Below, piece after piece: positions 1 through 11,104 of a DNA stretch of 64,000 nucleotides. The stretch covers positions 80,130 to 144,129 of the forward strand of contig JAXGGA010001673.1 in NCBI GenBank assembly GCA_038373865.1. Direction: 5' to 3'. The notes beneath the pieces are model-generated. The model ran no database searches, had not been told where the DNA came from, and worked only from the letters and a program-made list of their open reading frames with translations. Positions within the stretch are counted from its first letter, which is position 1. Each line of letters opens with the position of its first letter. The position numbers and the translations under genes were made by a program. Origin of the DNA: Uloborus plumipes. Its lineage: Eukaryota > Arthropoda > Arachnida > Araneae > Uloboridae.

Positions 1-503
1 TGATCAATAGGTCATATCTCCGGAAAACCAGTTAACAACTGCGCCATTTTTTTTCCATAATGAAAACATCATGATGTTTTTATGATCAAGAAATTAGAAC
101 GAAGTTTTTTTGTTATTTTGAAATAAAAATATAACATGTTTTTTTTTTCAAAAAACTTTACTTTAAAATCAACTTTTGAAACTTAAATTTGAGATTCACT
201 CAGCATCACACGTCACAAACAGATGAAAATGTATCCTATTTGTTACATTCAAATACTTGATGGTAGTTTTATATTGTTCTATTGCTTGCATGCTTTGGTA
301 GTGAAAAGTCGCTGAAGAATTATTTTACTCTTCAGTAATTATTTGCTAGCCACTCCATCAACCGATAGGAATTACGATAAAGTAAACTGAAATGTCTTTA
401 AATATACTTTCATTCATAGTTTGACAAAGAAAGACTCGCGAGCTCTTGGTGGTTGGAAAAAATTTATATTTGGTTTCCATTATTCTGAAATCTACGTAAC
501 ATT

Positions 504-914
504 TTATAATTTGTTATCAAATGAAAGCATAAAAAATTCATGAATAACAATCTTTATTTCTACGATGTTCCGACAGTGGCAACAAAAGACAGAAACATTC
601 TTCACTAATATACCCTTCGTGTCTAATGGCTTGAAGAAGTAATTCTCTCTGCTGCCTACTATTATTAAGGCTCTTTCATATCTTTGCTTTAAAAAATCTT
701 CATTTGCAACCATTTCCACTGCTGTAACGAAAAACATCTGTATCCCCTTAATGTTTTGAGAGGCAAATTGAAATAGATCATGTGCATTTAAAATCTGTCC
801 TTCGAGAGTTCTTTGAAGACTTGCTCTTATTGCAAGCCGTTTTATTGTGCCCCCTACTCCATCGCATGCATTCTTGCAAGGACTCGTGGCAAAGAAATGC
901 CATTCAGCTGCCAT
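504..914 (-). pseudogene. TE-associated protein, C-terminal fragment (FFATS...CDGVGGTIKR type)
   Basis: The open frame gives 136 residues with the segment WHFFATSPCKNACDGVGG followed by TIKRLAIRASLQR. I recognise this as the same type as C-terminal regions of uncharacterised transposon-borne proteins in invertebrates, where the stretch usually reads FFATSHGK..CDGIGGTVKR; its biochemical role is unknown to me. The frame is closed by a TAG shortly upstream of the ATG, so the much longer N-terminal part expected of the family is missing. The ORF lies between inverted copies of a terminal repeat, in keeping with being cargo of the surrounding element. Family recognition is from memory; the truncation is seen directly. 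Confidence 0.5.
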
Positions 915-992
915 ATCGTGGTCTTCCTAGTGATAGCATAGTTTTTTTTTTTTTTTTTAATTTTACGGAGTTTTTAAACTTGTCGAAAACTT

Positions 993-1485
993 GATTTTCA
1001 AAGAAATTTGTTTCAAAAATTCAATATATTTTTTAAATTTCAGAACAACAAAAAACACCCTTCTAATATCTTGATCATAAAAAACATTATGATGTTTTCA
1101 TTATAGAAAAAAAATTGGCGCAGTTGTTAACTGGTAATCCGGAGATATGACCTATTGATCATACCAACTGAAAAAACACGTTTGATTTTTTTATTCTAAA
1201 ACTACAAAAAGCACCCTCCCAATTTTTTATGCATAAAAAGGGTATGATGTTGTCATAACAGAAAAAAAGTGGCGTGCAGTTCTTAGTTGGTAGTCCGGAG
1301 ATATGACCTATTGATCATACCAACTGAAAAAACACACTTGAATTTTTTATTCCAAAACAACGAAAAACACCCTCCTAATTTTTTATACATAAAAAGTATA
1401 TGATGTTGTCATTACTGAAAAAAAAAATTGGGCAGTTCTTAGTTGGTACTCCGGAGATATGACCTATTGAACATACCAATTGAAA
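993..1485 (+). repeat. ~160-bp subterminal tandem repeat, 3 units
   Basis: Three diverged units, each ending in ggagatatgacctattgatc (or gaac), lie head to tail, and an inverted unit opens the window at 1-150. Each holds an A-rich stretch, a (c)atgatgtt(g/t)tcat block and the gcagtt(g/c)tta...ggta block. Multiple subterminal units like these often serve as transposase-binding sites; that role is inferred. Confidence 0.7.
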
Positions 1486-1900
1486 AAACACAAAATCTGA
1501 CTTCAGACGACCATTGGCAAAATTCTATTTTTCACAATCTCATTTTTGTCACTAATATTGAAGGAGAAAATAATTAGCTTTAAAATGATAACGTAAACTG
1601 GCTTAATTGAATGAAAAATGAGGAAGTTATAGAGCTTTTTCAAAATGCATACCAAAAATAAAAAAGCAAAAATTCTGAAAAAATCAAAATTTCAAAAAAT
1701 TCTACAACCCTAAATTTTTATTCAAAAAATCTAAAAAAAATAATTTGAGTTTATCTCATAGGTATCTATCCGTAAAAAAATATTGAACAAAATCCGAGAC
1801 ATGACGGCACATAGCCTTAGGCGATTTGACGTGGAATGACCCTACTACTATTCTATCTATATAAAATTTGATTTAAATCATATAAACTTGTATTATAGTG

Positions 1901-2049
1901 TGTTACTTTAAAATAGGCGCAACAAGGTCACATTGCATCGTCTCCATGGGAACTGTTGATTCAATTCATTTATTTTAGGTTTACCGAGTCAGATTTACAT
2001 GGAGATGACGCAAAATTTGTGATCTTGATACGCCTATTTTAAAGTAACA
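1901..2049. mobile_element. Short palindromic MITE (~149 bp)
   Basis: TGTTACTTTAAAATAGGCG at the left matches the right end on the opposite strand, and the match continues imperfectly through the GTCTCCATG / CATGGAGATGAC blocks, giving arms of about 45-50 bp. No coding capacity. Superfamily not assigned. Confidence 0.7.
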
Positions 2050-2842
2050 GATTATAGTTTGATTTAATATCACGCTATGAAAGCTTGTTGGTGAAATGAC
2101 ACTCAAAATATAATAGTTTTGATTTTTTTCAAATACCAATTTAAAGTTTAATTGCATTCATAACTGTAAATTAAATCATAACATAAGTTTCTAAAGTCTT
2201 AAAAAAAATAATAATCCGATTAAAATTTTTAAAAAGTCAGATTTAAATCAAATAATTCTGATTTTTTTTTTAAATTTTTTTTAAAAAAATCATAATTTTT
2301 TTAATACCTTGGACATAAGGCGTACTTAAGAAATCGTGTACGGCAGCTTTTAAATAGTTACTTTCTTATGTTTCATGTATTTATTTGAATAATAAGGGTC
2401 ATAATATCAGCATTAGTATCGATGTACAATGTAAATCCATTGCAGAAATACAGTTATTTTTAGTGGTCAATACATAATAGTGGTAAGAGTTTCATTCCAC
2501 TAAGGTTAAATTTAAAATTAAAAACAAAAAACGACCGGATTGCTGACCTGATACTAAAATTAACTTCACGGGTCGAAACGCATTTAAAATTTAAATGTAT
2601 TTAATTGTACTCCAAGGGACACATGAGAAACGAAGGAAAGATAGATTAATCCCAGCTAGTAAAATGGATCTTATCGTTTATATACTTATAGCTTATTTTC
2701 GTTAATGTAGTTAAGAATATTTTCAATAATTGGTTTTTGTAAACAGCTGATAGTAAAACAATGCAGCTACTAGACTAATCAAGAATGCGAATTACTTTTT
2801 TCATAATTATTTTTTTATTTCATCTCAAATAGTTCCTTGTTA
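2050..2842. other. AT-rich DNA, nothing recognised
   Basis: Runs of A and T and diverged ATTTAAATC-type stretches; no ORF, terminal repeat or RNA-like structure that I could support. Confidence 0.5.
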
Positions 2843-4028
2843 TGAATGGTGTTCCATGTCAACCTAGATGACCTCTATTTCCTCAACCGTTCGTCCTAGA
2901 TGCATACTTCCCAGTGCAAATTTGCTCAAAATGAGGTAGAGAGTTAAAATATTAAAAGTTTGAAGCAAAAAAATAATTCAATCAAAAAATACGAAATCTA
3001 ACTTTTTATAGGGACACTGGGTCCTCAAACTTATGTTTAGGGAAAGAATCTCCATTGAAAAATAATACTAACACAAAAAAATGACATTAGTGCGATAAAA
3101 ATCGATGGAGATATTCGAGTTTTAAATGCGCAGGGCCCGTAAACAAATTGACAAAAGAAATTTTTCGCCCTGCCAGAAGAATAACGAGCTTTTAGATTAG
3201 GTACGATAATGAAATTTGTTTCGTCCATGTCAGAAAACATTCGCTTCTCATTGTATACAAAAATAAATACAGATGCTACAAGACTACAAAACATAACAAG
3301 ACAAGGTAAATTATTATACAATTTTATACAAAGATATTAAACACACGAATATGTAAAATCTAAGAAATAATATACATTGTGATTACATTGTTTGTAAAGC
3401 AACACCATTTCTACATATTCCGTAGTGTACATCGTAACTTCAAGCCTTAACAAAATGCATCTAGTTAAGCCGATTTTATTCTGCAGTGAAGGGCCTATAC
3501 GTTATTTCAAGCAATCACTATACAATCGGTAAATTTACATATTCGCGAATTTAGCAAGGCATTTTCATTCTTTCTTATTCAATTTTTTTCGTATTTTAAT
3601 TCCCATGTTAAATAACTTTTACAGTTAAATATATTTTAGGAAAATAAAGAATATTTTGTTATTAAAGAACTCTGAATGGTGCGAATTTCGCGTGCATATG
3701 GCTCCCAAAATCACTTAAAATAACGCTAGTGTAAAGTGGTATAAGTCATAAAGTTTCATGTTTCATTTTTAAATGGATTTTGATCGCACAAATGTCATTC
3801 TTTTTGTGTTAGTATTATTTTTCAATGGAGATTCTTTCCCTAAATATAAGTTTGGGGGCCCGGAGCCCCTATAAAAAGTTAAATTTTTTATTTCTTAACC
3901 AATTATTCTTTAAACTTTCCATATCTTAACTCTCCTCCTTATTCCGAACAAATTTGCAAATGAAAGTATGCATCTAAGACGAAAGGTTGAGGAAATAGAG
4001 GTCATGAAGGTTAACTTGGAACACCCTG
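2843..4028. mobile_element. Long-TIR MITE of the TACAGGGTGTTCC type
   Basis: The right end reads ggttaacttggaacaccctgta, i.e. TACAGGGTGTTCC inwards on the minus strand; the left end is decayed (atggtgttccatgtcaacc). Matching arms run about 280 bp inwards through gacctctatttcctcaacc, the taactttttatagggacac block and gggaaagaatctccattg. A ~500-bp spacer contains no family-like ORF. A TA follows the right end, as expected for Tc1/mariner-like insertion. It is probably a relative of the TACAGGGTGG element at 7084-10228. Confidence 0.7.
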
Positions 4029-5690
4029 TAATAATACTCATCATTTCTTAAATTCATTATTGTTGTGTGTATTTAATTTGCATTGAATGATCTGGAAGAA
4101 ATATTGAACACATTTTCAGTTATTGGGGGACTCCCTCCCCCCTCGCCCCACATGCGCCCTCAGAAACTTGGGGTGTACGCCTTTTTTAGGGCCCAGTCCG
4201 ACCCTGGGTGAAAGAATGAGCAAGTAAGTACCTTTCAATCATGCGCTATTTTTTAAATCGTAGGAATTATTTTCCTTTCATATTATATATAATTTTATTA
4301 CTGTTGGTACTAAGATGGTATGAAATTTCTTTATCGTTGAAACATTCATAATTTGTATGACATATTCGTTACTTTTCACATCGGCTAGTAATCTACGGAG
4401 GGATTCATTTTCGAAACACCTGTTCCCTTCCGAGAATTTTACTGACCCAGTACTCGGCCGGGTCGATAACGCGACCCCTCAAAATCAAGGGGGTTGTTTA
4501 CAAGAAATGAAAGGATTTAACAAGATAATAAATAGTTTAGGTTTGGTTTCATACTTGCTGAGATGCTGTGTTTAGTGTAGTAATTTAATCTAATTACATA
4601 TGCTACAAATAAGACAAGTATTGAATTGCTTTTGAAAATATTGTAATTTATTTATTCTGAATGCTAAAAAAAAATCTACATATTAAAGTGTTTTTCAGTA
4701 CGTTATATATGCAAAATATATTTTAATATGCAACACTTATGAATACAAATATTATTTGTAAATTATATTTAAACACATTTAAAAGGATTTTATGATGTTG
4801 GAAAAGTTTAATTAATTGCTCTGTGATTTCATTAATTGAAAATAAATGTGCACCACATGAAACATCCTGCATCCCCGTAATTATCAGTCTTATAAGTTAA
4901 CTGACTGGGAATTTAGCACAGGAAATTTGAACATAATTAAAATATAACAGCATATCAGTTAAAATATTTTGACTATTTAAGTCAGAAACTATAAAATCTT
5001 TGATAACTATTTTATGGCCCTCATTGGTATTTATTTCTTTTATTTTATTGATTCATCTTAAGTGTCAAACTGGCTTGAAATATAGATAAATTTTTTTCAT
5101 GCTACAATTGGATTCTTAATCATAAAAGTTTAAACGATAAAGAATGAATTTCCATAAGAATAATTGAAGCAGCAATATTTTCTTGAATACATTTTTTTCT
5201 TGCAACTATATGCAAATCTTCTAAATTATCAAGAAGTGTATTAAATGGATATTTTCCTATTTCAAAAAATGTACATGGATTTTTTTAAATTAAATAATTC
5301 CTATCTGCACATTTAGAATCTATTTACTTTGATTTTCATTGCTCAATTTTCATGCAGATAATAGTTCTAACCTGAAATCACATCTGTTTGCATTGCGAAC
5401 CTACCTTTTGCGTTAATATTATTCAAACATTAAACCTGTTGTCATTTTGACGATGAAATATGTTCTCTTTTACTCGAGAACGATTTATTAAGTTTTCGTT
5501 GAAAACTTGAACTGGTTCTAGAGTACATCAAATATAAAAATTTATCAAATCTAAAATCCACATAAAATTACCTTTCTTCCACTAAAACAAACTGTGAAAC
5601 CATGGAAAGCACATAGCCAAATTTAGCCCCGGTAAAAGAAACCCAAAGTATTGTGATTCAACTTTATACCAAAGTCAGAAAACGCTAGTT
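4029..5690. other. AT-rich DNA, nothing recognised
   Basis: A C/G-rich patch at 4130-4200 (ccctcccccctcgcccc...gggcccagtccgaccc) may be an old transposon edge. The rest is AT-rich with only short random ORFs. No supported gene or RNA. Confidence 0.45.
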
Positions 5691-5691
5691 A

Positions 5692-6039
5692 TTGTTAAAC
5701 TTCTTCCCAGCAATGCGAGAAACGAAAATCAGAGTAATGGTTCATCTTCACTCCAATAATAGGGGAAACGAAAACACGATATTTGGTTCAACTCCACTCC
5801 GAGTTACGGTTCAAACAAAACCGCGAGAAATGGTTCATCTACACTCCAATAATAGGGGAAACAAAAACATGATACTTGGTTCAACTCCACTCCGAGTTAC
5901 GGTTCAAACTAAGCCGCGAGAAACGGTTCATCCTCACTCCAATTATAGGGGAAAGGAAAACATGACTCAAGCACTATGCTACAGAAATGCGAAAATCACG
6001 AGTTTTACATTTTTGATGCAGGAAGCATTAAGGAGCTGA
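5692..6039 (+). repeat. 93-bp minisatellite kept in an open reading frame
   Basis: The block around ggttcatct(t/a)cactccaat starts near 5739, 5832 and 5925, a period of 93 bp (31 codons). Because the period is a multiple of three, a 115-codon frame stays open and encodes repeats containing VHLHSNNRGN and GSTPLRVTVQTKPRE. No known domain, signal peptide or splice context was found. An open frame is expected from any in-frame minisatellite whose unit lacks stops, so coding is unproven. Units differ by only a few bases. Confidence 0.6.
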
Positions 6040-7083
6040 ATTTAATACTTTTTTTTAAGAACTTTCAAACTTTTCACGCATTTGGAAATGAGTTTTACTT
6101 TTCAAGAACTTTTTTTTTTTTCAGGAACCAGTAATGTTTTCCTTTTTTTTTGGGGGGGGGGGACCCCAGCAAAGGGAGGACTATTTTTTGTTTAGATTGT
6201 AGGTATATCCAGCCCTGTTTAGATTAATTAAAGCTATAAACTGAAAGAAACAAAAAAGAAAACAAATACCACAATATAATTAGCAGACCTTAAAAAAAAA
6301 GGAAGAAAAAGAAATGTAGGACGGGCTTTGCGTATTTTCAACACATTGTGTGTGTTACACGTTGCGTAAACACATTGGGAGCATGTGAGCAATAAATTAT
6401 ATGAGGTGTCTAAAGTTCTTAAATGTATTTATATAAGATACAATCAATTATCTTAAGTTTGTAAAATAATCATTTAATAAAATGCAGTTAAACAACACTT
6501 GTATCTGATGCACACTTTTATGAAAACTTAATGAGAGATTAATAATTTGCTTGCTATATCAGAAATACCGTTTAAAGTATTGTTGTAAATGGATTGTTAT
6601 GCAATGGTAAATTTATTATAGAAGTATCAAAAAGAAAAAAAAACAAAGTTTTTTTTTTTTTAAATTCTTTTTGACTTTTTATCCTGTAAAATTTCTGAGT
6701 CAATTTTAAATCAATCTGTTCAGCTAATTCATGGCTTGGCTGTGATTATTTTCATTTCTGTGTTTCTGAATTTTGCTTTCTAAAATATTACAATCATGTA
6801 TTATTTTGTTTTTTTATAAACGATGCCTTATGTCTCTTCTCATCAGATGTAAGTATCTATGCATGCACGCATTTTATTAATATTTATTTTTTATTCATTC
6901 GATAAAATGCGGTAAATTGAGATTTTTTCCTCTCCCCGTTCGGGGCACTCTGGTCTTCTACCAACTATTTCAAAACATTAACATGCTTAAAAAAGTTGTC
7001 TAATGTAGCTAGTTTGTTTTTTTTTTTTTTAAGTCTCCATTGACAGTCAAAGTTTCTAAAGATTCGTTTATAGTTTATAAATA
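6040..7083. other. AT-rich DNA with G/C homopolymer patch
   Basis: A run of about 12 G followed by accccagcaaagggagg at 6150-6180 resembles a worn transposon edge. Otherwise AT-rich, with no supported gene. Confidence 0.4.
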
Positions 7084-7158
7084 CAGGGTGGTTATAAATT
7101 AACAGGAGGTGTTTGGAGCCCTCTAGCTCGCGAACTACTGGGCGAAACATTGCCAAAC

Positions 7159-9180
7159 CAGTGTTTCTTTCAGACATTTTGCTCCGGGGGGGCACTTGGA
7201 GATTCCGGAAGGGAGGGATCATGGGGGTGGCCTAAAATTGCATTTCGGGGACTTTTTTTTTCGATAATTTTTCCCACCCCCGATTGAGCCCTAAAATCCC
7301 CCCCCCCCCCCATACTTTTGATAATGACCTCACACAAAACCAGAAGCTAGATCTGCCATTTCGAAATATTAAAAACGACCTTCGCTCAATAAAAACCTTA
7401 ACATTTTGAAATATCAATTCATGAATTTGCCTTTTTAATTGGCTTGACCCTTCCCTAAATAAGTCCCCTTGTACTTCCTGGGGAGGGGCGATGTATACTT
7501 TAAAAACTTGTTTGTTTTTCAGTGTTTCTGAGAATAATTTCCTTATTCCGTTCCTATAAAAAGACAATAGATAGAAAAACAGAGTCCATTATGATATAAT
7601 TCATAATGAAACAAGGCTGTCGTTTATCGTGAGGTCTAATACATGTAGACTAAATAAGGATGGAGAGGGGTATAAGATTTTGGTGGCCCTCAATTTTTTT
7701 AACACATAGTTGTATAGATCTTTATTGGGAAACAGAGAGTGGATCCAGCTTCTTAAATTAGAAAACGATTATTACTAAAATGAATGAAGAGAACGCGCAT
7801 AGGATGGATTATGTTTTGAAAACGAAAAAAGAGAAATAGAAATAAGATGAATCAATTCCTGGGCGTAAAAGGGTTTTTCCCTCTCAAATTTTCGCAATTA
7901 AAGTCCGAAACGAATTTTTTGGTGAAATTTAACAACATTCAGGGAATTTATAAGTACTCTTCCAGGAAAATTTTAAAATGGAAGCCCTAAATGTGCAAAT
8001 ATAGACTATCTTTGAAGTCATGAAAGAGATGCAGTTCAAAACCCTACTTTTGAAACGTAAGCTCTAGATACGCAATTGTAGGTCACTTTTGATGATATTA
8101 ATAGGGTAGGAGGTCCCCAGAATGTTTCTGAAATTGAAGGCCTAATACCACAATTGCTGATCATCTCTGGTGACGTTAGAGAAATGGACAGGATTTGGCA
8201 GGGAATCTGAGGAAAATAAAGTCGAAATTGAAGATTGTGGTACGGGACCGTGGCAAAGTTTTTGAAATTGAAATCTTGAAAGGCAGTTTTGGTGCATTTT
8301 GATGTCATTAGAGAAAAGGATGGGTTTAGGACTTTCCCTCTTAAAATTTTCGAAATTTAAGTCCTGGAAGCCCAACAGTAAACCAACTTTGGACGTTAAG
8401 GGAAGGGAACGGACCCACAGACTCTCCTCCCAGAATTTTCCAAAATTGAAATACCAGTAAATGCAATTAAAAGCCATGTTTGAGAAAAAATAGACAAGAA
8501 TTGGGTTCCGGTGCTCCCCCCGCCCCCCGAAAGCTTTGAAATTTTAGTTATAAAAATGCAATTATCGACAATCTTTGGTAAAAGTAGAGGAAAAGGAAAG
8601 CGATTTGATATTCTCTTCTAAAACATTTTCGAAATTGAAGTTCTGATTAGGCAATTTCAAGCCATATCTTTGATGACGTTGTGTTAACGGATGGAGTTTA
8701 CGAATAATTTCTCAGAAATTTTAAAAATTGATGTCCTAAAAACGCATTTGTAGACTATCTTTTATAACATTATGAAAATTGATGCAGCTCAGCACTCTCC
8801 CTGGAAGTCACACCCCGCCCACCTCCCCTCGAGAAAAAAAAAAAGAAAAAGCGAACTATAGGCGATTTTTAATGACTTCAGGGAAAAAAGAAGGGATTCA
8901 AATCCCCTCTCTGTAGTTTTCCTAAATTCATATTCTAGAATGCACTGGAAGATCACCTTTGATGTTTCTTCCTTCCTTCCCCGTGATGTATGCTTTAAAA
9001 TTTTCGTTAATACTTTTATATTTTTTTTGTTAAATATTCACTTTCTTATTTTTTGATTATTTTTACTGTAATTAATTTATTTTTCGTATGTTAGTGCAAA
9101 GTGAGTTTTCCTCCGGGGGGGCAGTTGACTTTCTCCGGGGGGGCACTGCCCCCCCGGAGAGAGGCCTGAAAGAAACACTG
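7159..9180. mobile_element. Non-autonomous hAT element with 8-bp TSD
   Basis: TIRs begin CAGTGTTTCTTTCAG and continue with a G-rich block (ctccgggggggcac / gcccccccggag). The insertion is flanked by TGCCAAAC at 7151-7158 and 9181-9188, a perfect 8-bp target-site duplication. The opposite arm of the host transposon shows the uninterrupted sequence attgccaaacttcg, confirming the site. CA(G)NG ends with 8-bp TSD define hAT. The interior has no transposase; from about 7850 to 8980 it consists of diverged ~115-bp units containing (a)ttttcgaaattgaagtcct. Confidence 0.85.
7850..8980 (+). repeat. Diverged ~115-bp tandem units inside hAT
   Basis: Blocks resembling aaattgaagtcctgaaa, cgcaattgtaggtca, ctttgatgac(a/g)tta and gagaaaaggatgg recur in the same order about every 110-120 bp (e.g. 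near 7975, 8050, 8135, 8250, 8350, 8570, 8640, 8725). The copies are strongly diverged, so this is an old amplification. Confidence 0.6.
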
Positions 9181-9503
9181 TGCCAAACTTCGCGAGCATG
9201 CATATTAGACCATGGGATTTTGATTTCTGGAATAAAAAAAATTAGTTTGAAAAATCACCACCAGGGGGAAATTTGGCGCTGTAAAAGTGTATTACACTGA
9301 ATATCGCGAATTAAACTTGAAAAGATGCTGTATAAATCAATTTCGCCAAGCCAAAATGATTGTTCTTTGCAAATGAGGTTTAATATGATCGCCGTAGAAT
9401 TTTCTATTTAAAAAAATCACCACAAACAAAATAGCTGTCCACCAACCAATTAGAATGCAATAATTTGCATAAACGCTTTGCGTTTAGCGATCATCTGTAA
9501 AAA

Positions 9504-9998
9504 ATGACTGACTGGGAGCATTCTCATCATTCTGAGCGCAGTTGCCTCTTGATGGCTTTAACTATGCAGGACCGCGCTTTGTTAGTGAAGCTCTACTATC
9601 AGCGTGATGAAAATGCTAATGTTACTCTTCGAGAATTTCGGCAAGTGAAGCAGTTGAGAAAAGGCCCGCTGACCATAACAAATTTAAGAAACATGATTAA
9701 GCGGTTTAAAATGACTGGATTTCTAACCCAGCAACCAGTCTAGGGGCGACAGACGGTTAATCAGCTACAAGTTGACGATGTTGCAAATGCTATTAGAGAA
9801 CAATGCTTTGCTGCTATCAAAGAAACATTTCTGATATCGCAAGTTTAAAAGATATGATAATTTTAAAAATTAGAGAAATCCATTCTGATATGTTACGAGC
9901 TGCCGTAGAAAATGTTCTGCATCGTATGCAGTTCTTACAACTTACAATGGCGATCATATCGAACCATATTTGTGCCAAAAAAAGTCATTTTTGCAAAT
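9504..9998 (+). pseudogene. Mariner-like transposase, internally deleted (DUF4817 N-terminus + C-terminus)
   Basis: The N-terminal frame (MTDWEHSHHS..., ATG at 9504) contains the helix-turn-helix style DUF4817 pattern: MALTMQDRALLVKLYYQRDE, then a REF block and ITNLRNMIKRFKMTGF. A TAG at about 9741 follows QQPV, and readthrough gives GRQTVNQLQVDDVANAI. After about 30 further residues the reading shifts to REIHSDMLRAAVENVLHRMQ and, one frame over, NGDHIEPYL, the usual C-terminal end of these transposases. The catalytic DDE region (roughly 200 residues) is therefore missing between them, so this is a deletion derivative that cannot catalyse transposition. It sits between intact TIRs, the classic non-autonomous arrangement. 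Confidence 0.75.
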
Positions 9999-10228
9999 AA
10001 AATGGATGCATATTTTGTCAGTAGCAATTAATTCTTCGATATTCATAATAATACACTTTAACAGCGCCAAATTTCCCCCTGGTGGTAATTTTTCAAACTA
10101 ATTTTTTTATTCCAGAAATCAAAATCCCATGGCCTAATATGCATGCTCACGAAGTTTGGCAATGTTTCGCCCAGTAGTTCGAGAGCTAGAGGGCTCCAAA
10201 CACCTCCTGTTAATTTATAACCACCCTG

Positions 10229-10700
10229 TATATATTTGTTTATTTTAATAGGCTATGTTGAAACAACTAAAATGCTACACTGACGGGAATACATTTAAAT
10301 AACACGCTTAAACATCGCTACATTCATAATTTTCAGAATTCCGAAATACAAAAAGAATTATGTTTGTAAAATTCGTTTATACTTTTCTTTCCTTGAAGAA
10401 AACATTATTTTAGCCCAAATATAATTTTATTTCAGCCTAATTATATTCGAGTCCAAATGCAGCCCCTAAATTATGCCGCTCCGGACAGGGGTCCGGAATG
10501 TCCGGCGCTAGGGCCGCCCCTGATAAAGCAACATATTTTGGTTCAGTCTAGCACGGAGATATAGTTTGCAGCGAATTAGCTCCATTTTTTGGTGCAACTA
10601 TGGACGAAATTTTTAACAGTGTATCAGCCTATTATTCAGACTCCGCAGGCCTCATACAACTAAATTCCATCGAAGAAAATAAATACCTTTGTGCGATAGA
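10229..10700. other. AT-rich spacer with a worn hAT-like edge
   Basis: ctagggccgcccctg at 10509-10523 reads CAGGGGCGGCCCTAG on the minus strand, a typical hAT-type end, but I did not find its partner. Nothing else supported. Confidence 0.4.
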
Positions 10701-10708
10701 TGTAAAGT

Positions 10709-11005
10709 CAAGGGCGGATCCAGAAATGCTCCAAGGGAGGGGCGATTGTTTTTTTTTTCCTATTTGCCCCCTTTTCGTTTACCACATATCCTGGTTAATA
10801 CATATTCATTACAAATGTTTCGGTCTTCAATTTCGAAAAAATTCCAAGTCAGAGCCCCAATTCCCAGCCACTTCTCATAGTATTAGTATCATCGAATATC
10901 ATCGAAAATTGCCTTTTTGAACTTCAAAGTCGAAAAGCTGCTGGAGAAGAGTTCCTCAAGGGAGGGGCGATCGCCCCCATCGCCCCTCCCTTGTATCCGC
11001 CCCTG
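10709..11005. mobile_element. hAT MITE (297 bp) with near-perfect 8-bp TSD
   Basis: Left end CAAGGGCGGATCCAG and right end (minus) CAGGGGCGGATACAAGGG, with a second inverted pair built on ctccaagggaggggcgat. Flanks are TGTAAAGT (10701-10708) and CGTAAAGT (11006-11013), one mismatch in 8 bp. It inserted at the left edge of the large palindrome. Short ORFs across it are not genes. Confidence 0.85.
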
Positions 11006-11051
11006 CGTAAAGTATAAATCCAACGTTAATAAATGCACAAATATACAGGTA

Positions 11052-11104
11052 TACTGCAGACACGTGTTTCGGGGCTACAAGGAGCCCCTTTTCCAATGCA
11101 AGAA
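11052..11104 (-). ncRNA. Degenerate hammerhead-like motif, left arm
   Basis: Mirror copy of the right-arm motif on the minus strand: TGCATTGGAAAA, stem GGGGCT/AGCCCC, GAAACACGTGTC, TGCAG. The core box here reads TTGGAAA, one base further from CUGANGA than the right arm. Confidence 0.3.

Larger units (their letters stand above)
1..1848. mobile_element. DNA transposon, right part (left end outside window)
   Basis: The first ~110 bases (tgatcaataggtcatatctc...) recur in inverted orientation near 1065-1161. The unit continues to about 1848, where it ends in ggcgatttgacgtggaatgaccc, read on the minus strand as a GGGTCATTCCACG terminus. A similar terminus (GGGCCATTCCAG) opens the element at 60236. 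Inside lies a minus-strand ORF resembling a protein that recurs in arthropod and cnidarian transposons. No autonomous transposase is recognisable. The left boundary is not visible, so length and target-site duplication cannot be given. Confidence 0.55.
7084..10228 (+). mobile_element. TACAGGGTGG transposon with DUF4817-like transposase remnant
   Basis: Terminal inverted repeats start CAGGGTGGTTATAAATTAAC and run through the ggagccctctagctcgcgaactactgggcg block, with TA flanking at 7082-7083 and 10229-10230. The matching arms extend beyond 200 bp once the hAT inserted at 7159-9180 is removed: the gccaaacttcgcgagcatgc through ccaccagggggaaatttggc block at 9181-9290 mirrors 10050-10165. The only coding remnant is the transposase derivative at 9504-9998. 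The ends and TA duplication fit the mariner-like group whose N-terminus is DUF4817. Confidence 0.85.
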
